A stretch of DNA of 64,000 nt, from the NCBI GenBank assembly GCA_038142005.1, contig JAYQJE010000001.1, forward strand, positions 868,001 through 932,000, in the 5' to 3' direction. A program made the translations under genes and the position numbers. The notes beneath the pieces are model-generated. The model saw only the letters and a program-made list of their open reading frames with translations, did not search any database and was not told the DNA's origin. This DNA comes from SHAN690 sp023262195. Its GTDB lineage: Bacteria > Bacteroidota > Bacteroidia > Flavobacteriales_G > Salibacteraceae. Numbering within the stretch: the stretch's first letter is position 1; every line of letters begins with the position of its first letter. This document shows positions 7,412 through 17,463 of the stretch, piece by piece.

Positions 7412-9819
7412 TGCACGCTCAGTTTTTTAATCCGATCGCTCAACTTTTCTGAGGTCACCGTTTCACGGGTTCGATCCACAATGATGGGAAAGGATAGCGG
7501 GGTAAACTTTGTTGGGTTTGTAACCACAATTTCTTGCTTTGAAATTCGATCCAGTGCTTCCCTAAGGCGCTGTTCTTCCAATTGGAAATCGGTCACTTCA
7601 TCGTAAGACTGCCTTAAGAGAAGGTTTTTTGGGTCATAGTCGTTAAATACGTCAAAAAAGAGCTGCGAACTGGCTTGAATGTGGCTGGCTTTTTTGTTTT
7701 TGCCTGGATATCCATTGAAGACCAAACCCGCCACTTGGGCAATATCTCTGAATTTTCTACGACCCATTTCTATGGAATTGATGCTAGCGTAAATGTCATC
7801 ATGTAGGTGATCGGTTGTAAATATGTTGTTGTCCAACGCAGCCTCAATCGGGATGGGTTGATCGCTCAACAACTCAAACCCATAGTCGTTCATGGCGATG
7901 CTGAAGGTGATGGGCTGAAGCAGGGAAATTCTATAGGCAATAAGAGCGCCCATGCCTTCATGCACAAACCGTCCTTCAAAAGGAAAAAACGTGGCATGAT
8001 GGCCATCACGAGATTCGAATTGCTCGATAAGGAATTGATTATCCTTTGGGAGCATGGATCGCTCTTTTTGTTTGGCGATGAGCGGAAGCAAGAAGTTTAT
8101 TTCAGGATCTTTTGATTTTTCTAATACGGCTTCATTCATCTTCGTACGAAGCATCTCACTCATTTGTGCACTCAAGGGCATTCTTCCGCCATGATAGGTG
8201 GGTACGGGACCTTTTTCTTTGCTTGATTTGCGCACTTCAGCGGTTATTCCTTTCACCCGCACCAGCTCTAAGCTTCGCCCAGCAAACCAAAACGTGTCTC
8301 CAGTATTTAACCTAGAAATGAAATATTCGGCTACGCTGCCCAAAACCGGACCTCGTTCCATTTTTATTTTCATCATGGTGTCGCTCACAATAGTGCCAAT
8401 GCTCAACCGATGGCGCATGGCCACCTTTCGGCTAACTACCTTGTAGATTCCATCTTCGGTGATCACTTTGTGGAACTCATCATAGCCGCCCAGCGTATTG
8501 CCCCCGGTAACGATGAAATCTAGACACCACTGCCATTCGGATTCGCTTATGGATTCAAAGCAGAAGGTCGACTTGATCTCATTATAAACCTCTCCAGGTT
8601 TAAACCCATTCGATACTGCCAAGGTGACGAGATACTGCAAGAGCACATCAAATGATCGAACAAATGGAATTCGGCTTTCTACCATTTCCTTTTCTGTGGC
8701 TTCGCGTAAAGCAGCCGCCTCGATCAACTCGAGCGAATGGGTAGGTAAAAAGTAAATTTTGCTTGTGGCGCCCGGTTGATGGCCGCTTCTACCGGCACGT
8801 TGCATAAAGCGCGCAACCCCCTTAGGACTGCCCACCTGAATGATGGTTTCCACAGGGCGAAAATCAACTCCAAGATCGAGGCTCGAAGTGCAAATTACGG
8901 CCTTGAGTTTGCCCTCGTGCAAGGCATCTTCTACCCAATGGCGCGTTTCTCTGCTCATGCTTCCATGATGAATGGCCACAACTCCAGCAAAATCTGGAGA
9001 TACTTCGAGCAATTTTTGATACCATATTTCTGCTTGCCCTCGTGTGTTGAGGAAAATCAAAGTGCTCTCACTTTTAAGCAAGATTGGGATAGCCTTTTCA
9101 ATGAGCTTGATACCTAAATGTCCCGACCAGGGCAATTCATCTACATCGTCCGGGTATATTGATTCTACCTCATATTTCTTTTTGATGTCACTTCGGATAA
9201 TTTGGTGAGGTTTGGAATTGTACCAATCCCCCAAAAGCACTTTAAGGGACTCTTCCATATTGCCTATGGTAGCAGAGATACCCCAGATTTTCAGTGATGG
9301 TGAAAGCACTTTAAATTTTGACAATGCCAACTCCATCTGCACGCCACGCTTGCTGCCTATGAGGTCATGCCACTCATCGATTATCACTGCTTTAAGATTG
9401 CTGAAATATTTATCATAATGCTTTTGAGATAGCATCACGTGCAGCGATTCGGGAGTGGTGATGAGAATATTCGGAGGTGACTTTTTAATCCGAGCTTTAT
9501 CTTTAGCACTGGTATCTCCCGTTCTAATTTCAATGGTCACATCGAGCTTCATTCCATCAGTGGCCCGCTGACCCGATTGTAAGATTTCCTTAGCTAAAGC
9601 TCTAATGGGAGTTACCCAGATGGCTTGGAGGCCAGATTTCCCACCATTGGAAATATCAAGCAGCACCGGAATCAACAACGAATAAGTCTTCCCGCTACCA
9701 GTAGGCGCATTTACGATGCCGAACTCACCATTCGCATAGTTTTTCCATGCCCGCTTTTGAAACTCAAACGCCTCCCAACCCTTGGATTGGAACCAACTTG
9801 ATACATCCGATAACTCCAC
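7408..9819 (-). CDS. ligase-associated DNA damage response DEXH-box helicase (Lhr-like)
   Basis: 803 aa SF2 helicase of the Lhr family. Seen in order: APTGSGKTYSLL (Walker A, about residue 38), TPIRALAKE (Ia), TTPESLHVML (Ib), IDEWHDL (motif II), SATIGN (III), STLIFLNTRGQAE (IV), TSSLDLGVDF (V) and QRAGRSGHQPG (VI). The Lhr-specific winged-helix and core regions follow. It translocates 3'-5' on single-stranded DNA and unwinds duplexes in a repair pathway shared with PdeM, a metallo-beta-lactamase exonuclease and an ATP-dependent ligase. It is the first gene of a two-gene operon with pdeM. Confidence 0.9.
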   Translation of the reverse strand: MELSDVSSWFQSKGWEAFEFQKRAWKNYANGEFGIVNAPTGSGKTYSLLIPVLLDISNGGKSGLQAIWVTPIRALAKEILQSGQRATDGMKLDVTIEIRTGDTSAKDKARIKKSPPNILITTPESLHVMLSQKHYDKYFSNLKAVIIDEWHDLIGSKRGVQMELALSKFKVLSPSLKIWGISATIGNMEESLKVLLGDWYNSKPHQIIRSDIKKKYEVESIYPDDVDELPWSGHLGIKLIEKAIPILLKSESTLIFLNTRGQAEIWYQKLLEVSPDFAGVVAIHHGSMSRETRHWVEDALHEGKLKAVICTSSLDLGVDFRPVETIIQVGSPKGVARFMQRAGRSGHQPGATSKIYFLPTHSLELIEAAALREATEKEMVESRIPFVRSFDVLLQYLVTLAVSNGFKPGEVYNEIKSTFCFESISESEWQWCLDFIVTGGNTLGGYDEFHKVITEDGIYKVVSRKVAMRHRLSIGTIVSDTMMKIKMERGPVLGSVAEYFISRLNTGDTFWFAGRSLELVRVKGITAEVRKSSKEKGPVPTYHGGRMPLSAQMSEMLRTKMNEAVLEKSKDPEINFLLPLIAKQKERSMLPKDNQFLIEQFESRDGHHATFFPFEGRFVHEGMGALIAYRISLLQPITFSIAMNDYGFELLSDQPIPIEAALDNNIFTTDHLHDDIYASINSIEMGRRKFRDIAQVAGLVFNGYPGKNKKASHIQASSQLFFDVFNDYDPKNLLLRQSYDEVTDFQLEEQRLREALDRISKQEIVVTNPTKFTPLSFPIIVDRTRETVTSEKLSDRIKKLSVQ

Positions 9820-9922
9820 GCTCTAAATGTATGATGCGACTAACGGTCATTTGTTGGCAGCTCAATTATTTTTCGGTTATTCTGCCACCCATTGAGTCTA
9901 TTTTTGCTTAAACAACCACATT

Positions 9923-10835
9923 ATGGCTGAAGATTCTAAATCAGGAGGTTCTAACAGGTTATTGATCGTATTGATCATTTTGTTGGCGCTATCAAATGTT
10001 GCTACCGCTTATTTGCTCATGACCAAGCATCAGGAAAATGTTGAGATCGTTACCCAAAACACAGATCTCACTACAGAAAAAGACAACTTAACCGCTGAAT
10101 TGCAAGACATGCTTGCACAATATGATTCACTCAGCACAGAGAATGAAGAGTATAAAGCTGAAATTGCTGAGCAACGAGCCAAAATAGAAGAAATGCTTGC
10201 CGAAGCAGAAAAGCACAAAAACGATGCTTGGATAATTTACAAGCTGAGGAAGGAAACCAATACGTTGCGAGAAATCATGAAAAGCTATGTGGTTACCATT
10301 GACTCACTCAATACTGTTAACCAAGGTTTGGTGGTGGCGAAGAAGCAAGTAGAAACCCAGCTAAGCAATCAGAAACAGGAAAACCAAGAGCTCAACAAAA
10401 CCAACGAGCAATTGAATGAAAAGGTCAAATTAGGCTCGAAGCTCAAGGTCTTGGATTTGGCTTCAAATGCCGAACGCATGAAAAATAATACCGTTAGCCG
10501 AGAGACGAACCGAGCAAAGAGGGCAGATAAAATCAAAACATGTTTTACCCTCGATAAAAATGAGGTGGCCAAACCAGGTAAAAAAGAAGCTCTATCTGCG
10601 AATTATTGATCCTTCTGGAGAAGTGCTTGCACTGGACCAATCTGAAGACTACATGTTTACCTACGATGGCAAAGAGGGATTATACTCGCGTACTGAAGAG
10701 GTGATGTATGATAATGAGGAGTTGGACATGTGTCTTTACTGGGATGTTACTAAGGAGCTCAACGAGGGTAAATACATCGTTGAAGTATACGCGGAAGACT
10801 ACTACATGGGTGCAACTGAGTTTGAGTTGAAGTAG
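9923..10835 (+). CDS. membrane-anchored coiled-coil protein, frameshifted
   Basis: The N-terminal 25-30 residues end in a single membrane helix (LLIVLIILLALSNVATAYLL); a long coiled coil (about residues 38-160) follows, then a small beta domain. The first frame ends at 10609 after DKNEVAKPGKK; the family continuation KLYLRIIDPSGEVLALDQ lies in the next frame and ends at 10835. The shift falls in the A6 run at 10580-10585; with five A the text reads PGKKKLYLRI. The layout is that of a widespread Bacteroidota envelope protein of unknown function. The break is most likely an extra A in the sequence. It is convergent with the nucleotidyltransferase gene. Confidence 0.65.
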
Positions 10836-10838
10836 CCT

Positions 10839-11312
10839 TTATTTTGATTGATCTCTGATTTTTTTTAGTTCTTCAGCATCAGCTTGGTCCTTTAATCGAT
10901 CACTTTTTTCTTTGGATCGAATGAGATCATTAATGTGGAGAAACGGAATCTGAATCTGATCAATTTTAAAAATAGAAGCCATTTGATAGCAGGCATCAAA
11001 ATCTGATTGCTCTAGGCCGTGTATGTAGGTCATTAAGTCAAGCTCTACGCCAGCATTAAGTTTAATGCTTGTCCAACCTGGGATGAGCTGAGTAGTCAAA
11101 AGAGCATCATAGTTTTTGTGTCCCATCGATTTTAGAGCATCAATGATTCGTTGTCGATTCTCTCGGTTGTCCTTTATCCATAAATCCACATCGCCAGTAA
11201 ACCTTTGGTAACCGTGAAGGTTAATAGCAAAACCCCCAACCATAAGGTATTGCACACGATTATTATCTAAAGCATGCCATAAAGAGAGCAATTCTTCATC
11301 AAATAGATCCAT
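10839..11312 (-). CDS. nucleotidyltransferase-fold protein (MNT/AbiEii-like)
   Basis: 157 aa. VQYLMVGGFAINLHGYQR-FTGDVDLWIK holds the GG and D-x-D signature of Pol-beta-type nucleotidyltransferases at residues ~18-46. The rest (DLMTYIHGLEQ, HINDLIRSKEKSDRLKDQADAEEL) matches the Bacteroidota group related to DUF6036/AbiEii-like proteins. Members of this superfamily act as toxins or antitoxins that transfer NMP to RNA or protein, but several are uncharacterised. The start overlaps the end of a 48-aa ORF by 14 nt, forming a two-gene cassette between a coiled-coil gene and mfd. Confidence 0.75.
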   Translation of the reverse strand: MDLFDEELLSLWHALDNNRVQYLMVGGFAINLHGYQRFTGDVDLWIKDNRENRQRIIDALKSMGHKNYDALLTTQLIPGWTSIKLNAGVELDLMTYIHGLEQSDFDACYQMASIFKIDQIQIPFLHINDLIRSKEKSDRLKDQADAEELKKIRDQSK

Positions 11313-11445
11313 GGTTGACCGAAGGCTTATGTATAATTTCCCCCTTATCCATAAGACGTTTTGCTCTTATGAGCTGAATGAGGCGTTCATACCGTGATTG
11401 ATAAAGGTCGTATTTCGCTTCATCTGCAGTGTTCTTTTGTGTCAT
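11299..11445 (-). CDS. 48-aa ORF upstream of the nucleotidyltransferase gene
   Basis: ATG at 11445 to TGA at 11299-11301. The product begins MTQKNTADEAKYDLYQSRYE and ends HKPSVNHGSI; the middle is a charged helix (YQSRYERLIQLIRAKRLMDKG). It overlaps the nucleotidyltransferase start by 14 nt in another frame. Small helical ORFs just upstream of MNT-like genes could be antitoxin or partner subunits; this is inference from position. No homologue is recalled. Confidence 0.4.
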   Translation of the reverse strand: MTQKNTADEAKYDLYQSRYERLIQLIRAKRLMDKGEIIHKPSVNHGSI

Positions 11446-11526
11446 TCTTCAAATTTAATTTGAATTGCGCATTAATTCTATTCAATTCAATGAACCATTT
11501 AGCACATTCGCAGTTGCGTTTGAGCG

Positions 11527-14500
11527 GTGGGAATAGATGATCTGAAAAAGCTTTTTGAAAAAGTCCACGAATTGCTGAATTCGATTTTGGACCAATCCTT
11601 GCTGTGCCTGTGCGCCACAGAATCAAAGGCGTGGTTGGTTCTGCATTGAGCTTTGTAGTCTCAGCCGCGTTCAAAAAAAGCGATTGCCATCACTTACTCG
11701 TATTCAACGATCGGGAAGAAGCGGCCTATTTCTACAATGACCTTCAAAACCTGATTTCACCCAATCGTGTTTTCTTCTTTCCTCATAGCGGAAGGAAGCC
11801 ATACGAAGTGATGGATGTGGACGACCTGACCACTAAAAAGCGCGATGGGGAAAACGTATTGATGCGCGCGGAAGTGCTCAATGCCATTAACACGCGTAAG
11901 CGAAACTTTGTGATTGTCGCCTTTTGCGAGTCACTGACTGAAAAAGTGGTGACCAAGCAAAATTTGGTGAAGAATACTCTAGCTATTCAAACAAGTGACG
12001 AGCTTGATCAAGACTTTGTAAACGACATGTTACAGGAGTTGGAGTTTGAGCGGGTAGACTTTGTTTATCAACCTGGTCAATACGCCATTCGAGGTGGTAT
12101 CATAGATATCTGGAGTTTCTCAAACGACCGACCTTATCGAGTAGAGCTTTTTGGAAGTGAGGTAGATAGCCTTCGCACTTTTGATCCGGTAAATCAGCTA
12201 AGCGTCAAAGATCATGGACACATCACCATCATACCTGATGTGCAAAAACAAGCAATGAAAGAGGTGCGGCAGTCCATTTTTGAATACTTACCAAAGGACA
12301 CGGCAGTTTGGCTCAAAAATTTTGAATTTGTTCAAGAGCGGATTGACTCTCAATTCGATGCAGCTACTGAAGTATTCAACACAAAAAGTGGGGTGACTCC
12401 ATTAGATCCATCTGAGCTGTTTCTTTCAGAAACAATGTTTTTAGAACAGTTGAAAGAGTTCACCCAAGTTGAATTTGACCGGCCTTCAATATTTAAGCCT
12501 GACGTGGAAATTGATTTCAATCAATCGCCCCAAGTGCCCTTCAACAAAAATTTCGATATGCTCATTTCTGATTTAACCAACCATCAGAAAAATGGGTTTT
12601 TCAATTTCATTTTCGCATCAAATCCGAAACAGATTACTCGGCTTCATCAAATTTTTGACGATATCCTCAAGAATAGAGAGCACAATACAGCCCCATTCGA
12701 TTTTATTGGAATCAATACCGCCATACACGAAGGGTTTGTTGATCATGATATGAAATTGGTGTGCTACACTGACCATCAAATATTTGAACGCTATCACCGA
12801 TATCGGCTAAAGGAAGGCTTTGCCGAAGCTGAACGACAGATCACAATTAATGAATTGACCAATCTCCAAAAGGGAGATTTTGTAGTGCACATTGATCACG
12901 GAGTTGGCGAATATTCGGGAATACAAAAGATTGAGGTCAATGGCCATATGCAAGAGGCCATCCGACTTATCTATTCAGGTGGAGATACACTATACGTGAG
13001 CATTCATTCTTTGCACCGCATATCCAAATATGTGGGCAAGGATGGTACTGCACCTAAAATCAATAAACTAGGATCGCAGGCTTGGACTAACTTAAAGAAT
13101 AAAACCAAAAAGAAGGTCAAAGAGATTGCCTACGACCTGATTAAATTGTATGCTGAGCGCAAGCTCAAGGAAGGATTTGCCTACTCTCCGGATACTTATT
13201 TGCAAACCGAACTCGAATCCTCCTTCATTTATGAGGACACCCCTGATCAAGAGAAAGCCACAGCAGCCGTAAAAAAGGATATGGAGGAAAAGTGGCCTAT
13301 GGATCGTTTGGTGTGTGGAGATGTAGGGTTTGGAAAAACGGAAGTTGCGGTGCGAGCGGCATTTAAGGCCGCTACGGATGGCAAGCAGGTGGCCGTATTA
13401 GCACCAACAACCATTCTCACCTTGCAACACTACAAGACCTTCAAAAAGCGCCTGGAAGATTTTCCTGTGACTGTGGATTATATCAATCGGTTTCGATCTT
13501 CTAAGCAGCAGAAAGAAACCTTGAAGAATCTGGAGGAGGGCAAGGTTGATATCATTATCGGAACGCATCGGCTGGTAGGCAAGGATGTGAAATTTGCTGA
13601 TTTAGGGCTCTTGATTATTGACGAGGAGCAGAAATTTGGGGTGAGCGTAAAAGATAAATTGAAGACCTTCAAAGTGAATGTAGATACGCTAACACTGACA
13701 GCCACTCCAATTCCAAGAACGTTGCAGTTTTCTATGATGGGTGCGCGAGACTTGAGCTTAATCAATACACCTCCACCAAACCGATTTCCTGTGCAAACCG
13801 AACTGCATACGTTCAACGAAGCAGTTATTCGCGATGCGATCTATTCAGAGTTGAGCAGAGATGGACAAATATTTTTCATCCATAACCGTGTGCAGAATAT
13901 TGGGGAGGTCTGTACCATGATTAAAAAAATTGTACCTGAAGCAACGGTAGAATTTGCTCACGGCCAGATGGAAGGAAAAGACTTGGAAGACATTATGTTA
14001 CGCTTTATAGAAGGCGAATTCGATGTGTTGGTTTCAACCACCATTATCGAGAGTGGGTTGGATATTCCAAACTCGAATACCATCATCATTAACCAAGCGC
14101 AAAACTTTGGTCTCAGTGACTTACACCAGATGCGGGGTCGGGTTGGGCGGTCCAATCGTAAGGCTTTTTGTTACTTGTTGTGCCCACCAATGTCTCAGCT
14201 CACAACTGAAGCGAGAAAACGGCTTCAAGCCATCGAGCAATTCAGTGACCTTGGTAGCGGAATCAATATCGCCATGCGCGATTTGGATATTCGAGGAGCT
14301 GGAAATCTTCTAGGAGGTGAGCAGAGTGGCTTCATAACAGATATTGGTTTTGACACCTATCAAAAAATATTGGATGAGGCGATACAAGAGCTGAAGGAGA
14401 AAGAGTTTAAAGACCTGTTTGCAGAAGAGAAGGACCGCCAATATGTGAGCGATTGCCAGTTGGAAACCGATTTAGAGGTGCATATTCCAGACGATTATAT

Positions 14501-14903
14501 CAACAACGTTACCGAAAGGATGACGGTATATCGATCATTGGCAGACGTAAATGATCAAGCGGCACTCCAAAAATTCGAGGAAAACATGGTTGATCGATTT
14601 GGTCCAATACCGCCAGCAGTGAATCGATTACTTCAGTCGAAACGACTTATCTGGGCAGGGAAAGATTTGGGCATGGAGAAGGTGGTATTCAAACAGAAAA
14701 AGTTGATCGGATATTTCATTGCAGACAAAGAATCTTCGTTTTATCAATCACCAAAATTTGAGAAGGTGATTATTTATGTTCAGCTGAATGCAACGAAGGT
14801 TCAAATGCGCGAACGCAACGACCGTTTAAGTATGGTTTTTACCAATGTCAATTCATTGGAAAAGGCAATAACGCTGCTTGAAGAGGTGATGGGGAATAAT
14901 TAA
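11527..14903 (+). CDS. mfd: transcription-repair coupling factor Mfd, frameshift near the N-terminus
   Basis: About 1125 aa ATP-dependent translocase that removes stalled RNA polymerase and recruits UvrA. The UvrB-like module comes first (HHLLVFNDREEAAYF, GGIIDIWSFS). Next are the RNA-polymerase-interacting domain around FVVHIDHGVGEYSGIQKI, Walker A GDVGFGKTEVA, DEEQ box IIDEEQKFGV, TATPIPRTLQFSM, and QMRGRVGRSNRKAF. The C-terminal domain includes VTERMTVYRSLADV. The open frame from GTG 11604 lacks the usual start. With six instead of five A at 11558-11562, it joins an upstream frame from GTG 11527 to give MGIDDLKKLFEKSPRIAEF, which fits the family N-terminus. Abuts the convergent YqaA-like gene with no gap. 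Confidence 0.93.
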
Positions 14904-15344
14904 TCAGTTAAAAAGCACTTGAGCTAAATACATAACAACCATGTACCGAAGCATTTTTCCCACGAGCATGAAGAAGGCAGATAAAATCAGATTCACTCGA
15001 AAGAATCCCAGTGCAATGGCTATCACATCACCAATGAATGGCAACCAACACAACAATGCCAGCCAATAGCCATATTGAGTGGCGTATCGTTTCCAAACTT
15101 CAATTTTTTGCTCAGAAACGGAGAGCCATTTTTTAATCCGATCAAGATTTCCTAGCCACCCCAGCCAATAGCTTGACATACCACCAAGCCAATTTCCAAG
15201 TGTGGCAAAAACCAATGCCAAAAGCGGATCCATAGGAGATAAGATGGCAGCAGTAAATATTGCTTCAGAGCTAAATGGCAAAATGGTGGCAGCAAAAAAA
15301 CAGGCAAGAAAAAGCCCAAAATATCCTAGGGATAACCAATCCAT
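14904..15344 (-). CDS. YqaA/DedA-like membrane protein (VTT domain)
   Basis: 146 aa from ATG 15344 (a TTG at 15350 adds two residues). Four or more hydrophobic segments, with the VTT-domain signatures FATLGNWLGGMSSYWLGW, the LLCWLPFIGDVIAIALGF reentrant loop, and a final helix. VTT (SNARE-associated Golgi/DedA) proteins are lipid-handling inner-membrane proteins; the YqaA subgroup has no settled function. It is convergent with mfd, stop codon next to stop codon. Confidence 0.8.
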   Translation of the reverse strand: MDWLSLGYFGLFLACFFAATILPFSSEAIFTAAILSPMDPLLALVFATLGNWLGGMSSYWLGWLGNLDRIKKWLSVSEQKIEVWKRYATQYGYWLALLCWLPFIGDVIAIALGFFRVNLILSAFFMLVGKMLRYMVVMYLAQVLFN

Positions 15345-15426
15345 GCACAAGAGTAGTTAGAGTAGCGATAGAATTTGAAACTTTGCAGAACAATTGATGG
15401 CTTGTAAAGTCGTTGTATGAAATTCT

Positions 15427-15921
15427 ATGTCAAAAGCACAATCGCTTTTTTGGTTAGCCCTCGGGGTTGCAATTATTATCAGCTGCGAACGGTCTGTAGT
15501 GATCGATTCTCCATTCCCAGAAAAGGCCGTTTACTGTGACGTGCCCGAATCGATGGAAGGCGACTGGTCCTCCGATTCAGTTTGGGTGCTTACACAGTCT
15601 GATTCATTGGATTCAGTTTTAGTGAATCGAAGCCCCACTTATTTCTACGAGCTAAGCATTAGTTGTGATTTAGACACAACATTCCTGATGGAATACACAA
15701 ACTTTAGTGGGGTGGTCACCAATGAGTTTGAATCAAACAACTTCGAAATTCTCGATTCAACCATTGTACTTTACAGTGAATTGGATTTTGAAAGAGATGG
15801 CAGCGACTCTGCAGGAAGCATCAAATATGTCCAAGAGACAGACACGACCCTATTCGTGTCCTATGCACAAAGGCTAAATGCTGACCAAGCCAATGAAATT
15901 CGCATTTGGTTTAAAAGATGA
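15427..15921 (+). CDS. hypothetical lipoprotein
   Basis: 164 aa. The N-terminus MSKAQSLFWLALGVAIIISC is a type II signal peptide with the lipobox IISC, so the mature protein should start at Cys20 and be membrane-anchored. The rest is acidic, rich in Ser and Asp, and probably beta-stranded. No family is recognised. It is 62 nt upstream of asnS on the same strand but appears to be an independent gene. Confidence 0.6.
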   Translation: MSKAQSLFWLALGVAIIISCERSVVIDSPFPEKAVYCDVPESMEGDWSSDSVWVLTQSDSLDSVLVNRSPTYFYELSISCDLDTTFLMEYTNFSGVVTNEFESNNFEILDSTIVLYSELDFERDGSDSAGSIKYVQETDTTLFVSYAQRLNADQANEIRIWFKR

Positions 15922-15983
15922 TTTGATCAAATAATAATTCGCTGTACTTGTTTCCTTTGCAGCCGCTAAAAAACCAACGAACG

Positions 15984-17417
15984 ATGGATATTAAAGCCAT
16001 AATTTCAACCGAACCTATAGGGGAATTATTAGAAACTAGAGGTTGGGTTAGAACTTTTAGAAGCAACCGGTTCATTGCACTAAATGACGGGAGCACCGGT
16101 AAAAACCTACAAGTGGTTGTAGACTTTGAATCCTTTGACGATGGATTGCTCAAGCAAATAACCACTGGAGCTTGTATCTCTGTGGAAGGCAAGGTGGTTG
16201 AATCACAAGGTGCAGGCCAGTCGGTTGAAATGTTGGCAGAGAAGATCAGCATCCTTGGTTCAGCAAACCCTGATCAGTATCCGTTGCAACCTAAAAAGCA
16301 TTCACTCGAATTTCTTCGTGAAATTGCACACCTTCGACCCCGAACACAAACGTTTGGAGCTGTATTTCGTGTTCGTCACCTGCTACAATTTGCCATTCAT
16401 AAGTACTTTAATGATAATGGCTTTTATCAAGCACATACACCAATCATTACGGGTTCAGATGCTGAAGGTGCAGGTGAAATGTTTCGCGTAACAACTATGG
16501 ACCCAATTGATCCAAGTAGAAATGAAGATGGTTCAATCAATTGGAAAGACGACTTTTTTGGGAAGGAAACAAATCTCACTGTATCTGGCCAGCTGGAGGC
16601 AGAGTTGTTTGCGCTTGGACTTGGCAAGGTTTACACATTTGGCCCCACTTTTCGAGCTGAAAACAGCAATACAACGCGCCACCTTGCTGAATTTTGGATG
16701 ATTGAACCAGAGGTCGCCTTCAATGATTTGTTTGATAACATGGATCTTGCGGAAGACTGCCTGAAATATGTAATCAAGTACACCTTGGATCATGGATTAG
16801 ATGACTTACAAACCCTAGCTGCAAGGCAAGAGCAAGAAGAAAAACAATTGCCACAGGACAAACGCACCATGCCGCTTTTGGAGAAGTTGAAGTTTGTGGT
16901 TGAAAACGAGTTTGAACGATGCAGTTACACTGAGGCCATAAATATTTTGCGAAACTCAAAACCGAATAAAAAGAAGAAGTTTAAATACCTCATCAACGAA
17001 TGGGGCGCTGATTTACAGAGTGAGCACGAACGCTTTTTGGTTGAGAAACACTTTGGGAAACCAGTGATTCTGTATGATTACCCTGCCAAGATTAAGGCAT
17101 TTTATATGCGATTAAATGAGGTAGACGACCAAGGAAGAGAAACAGTGCGAGCCATGGATATTCTGTTCCCTGGCATCGGAGAAATCGTAGGTGGGTCGCA
17201 ACGAGAAGAGCGCTACGATGTACTTAAATCAAAAATTGAAGATTTCGGTATTGAGGAAGAGTCACTCTGGTGGTATCTCGAAACACGGAAGTTTGGAACC
17301 TGTGTGCACAGTGGTTTTGGACTTGGATTTGAGCGTCTTGTGAGTTTTGTGACAGGAATGCAAAACATTCGAGATGTTATTCCTTTTCCACGGACTCCAA
17401 AAAGTGCCGAGTTTTGA
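15984..17417 (+). CDS. asnS: asparaginyl-tRNA synthetase
   Basis: 477 aa from ATG 15984; the longer in-frame opening at a TTG (15948) adds residues not found in the family. An N-terminal OB-fold anticodon-binding domain (ETRGWVRTFRSNRFIALNDG) is followed by the class IIb catalytic core. Motif 2 is FRAENSNTTRHLAEFWMIE and motif 3 is GFGLGFERLVSFVTG. HTPIITGSDAEGAGEMFRV marks AsnRS rather than AspRS. Bacteroidota use this enzyme for direct Asn-tRNA charging. Downstream, rpoN starts after 46 nt. Confidence 0.97.
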   Translation: MDIKAIISTEPIGELLETRGWVRTFRSNRFIALNDGSTGKNLQVVVDFESFDDGLLKQITTGACISVEGKVVESQGAGQSVEMLAEKISILGSANPDQYPLQPKKHSLEFLREIAHLRPRTQTFGAVFRVRHLLQFAIHKYFNDNGFYQAHTPIITGSDAEGAGEMFRVTTMDPIDPSRNEDGSINWKDDFFGKETNLTVSGQLEAELFALGLGKVYTFGPTFRAENSNTTRHLAEFWMIEPEVAFNDLFDNMDLAEDCLKYVIKYTLDHGLDDLQTLAARQEQEEKQLPQDKRTMPLLEKLKFVVENEFERCSYTEAINILRNSKPNKKKKFKYLINEWGADLQSEHERFLVEKHFGKPVILYDYPAKIKAFYMRLNEVDDQGRETVRAMDILFPGIGEIVGGSQREERYDVLKSKIEDFGIEEESLWWYLETRKFGTCVHSGFGLGFERLVSFVTGMQNIRDVIPFPRTPKSAEF

Positions 17418-17463
17418 GTCGATAAAGACCCAACCGCATTATCTCATTGCATAACTTTCGCCC

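Noticed and set aside
13478..13816. Antisense 112-aa ORF inside mfd and similar long shadow frames (for example 53498-53791, 4230-4421, 1092-1418)
   Set aside because: They lie opposite strongly conserved coding sequence, have no recognisable domain, and follow the codon pattern of the sense gene.
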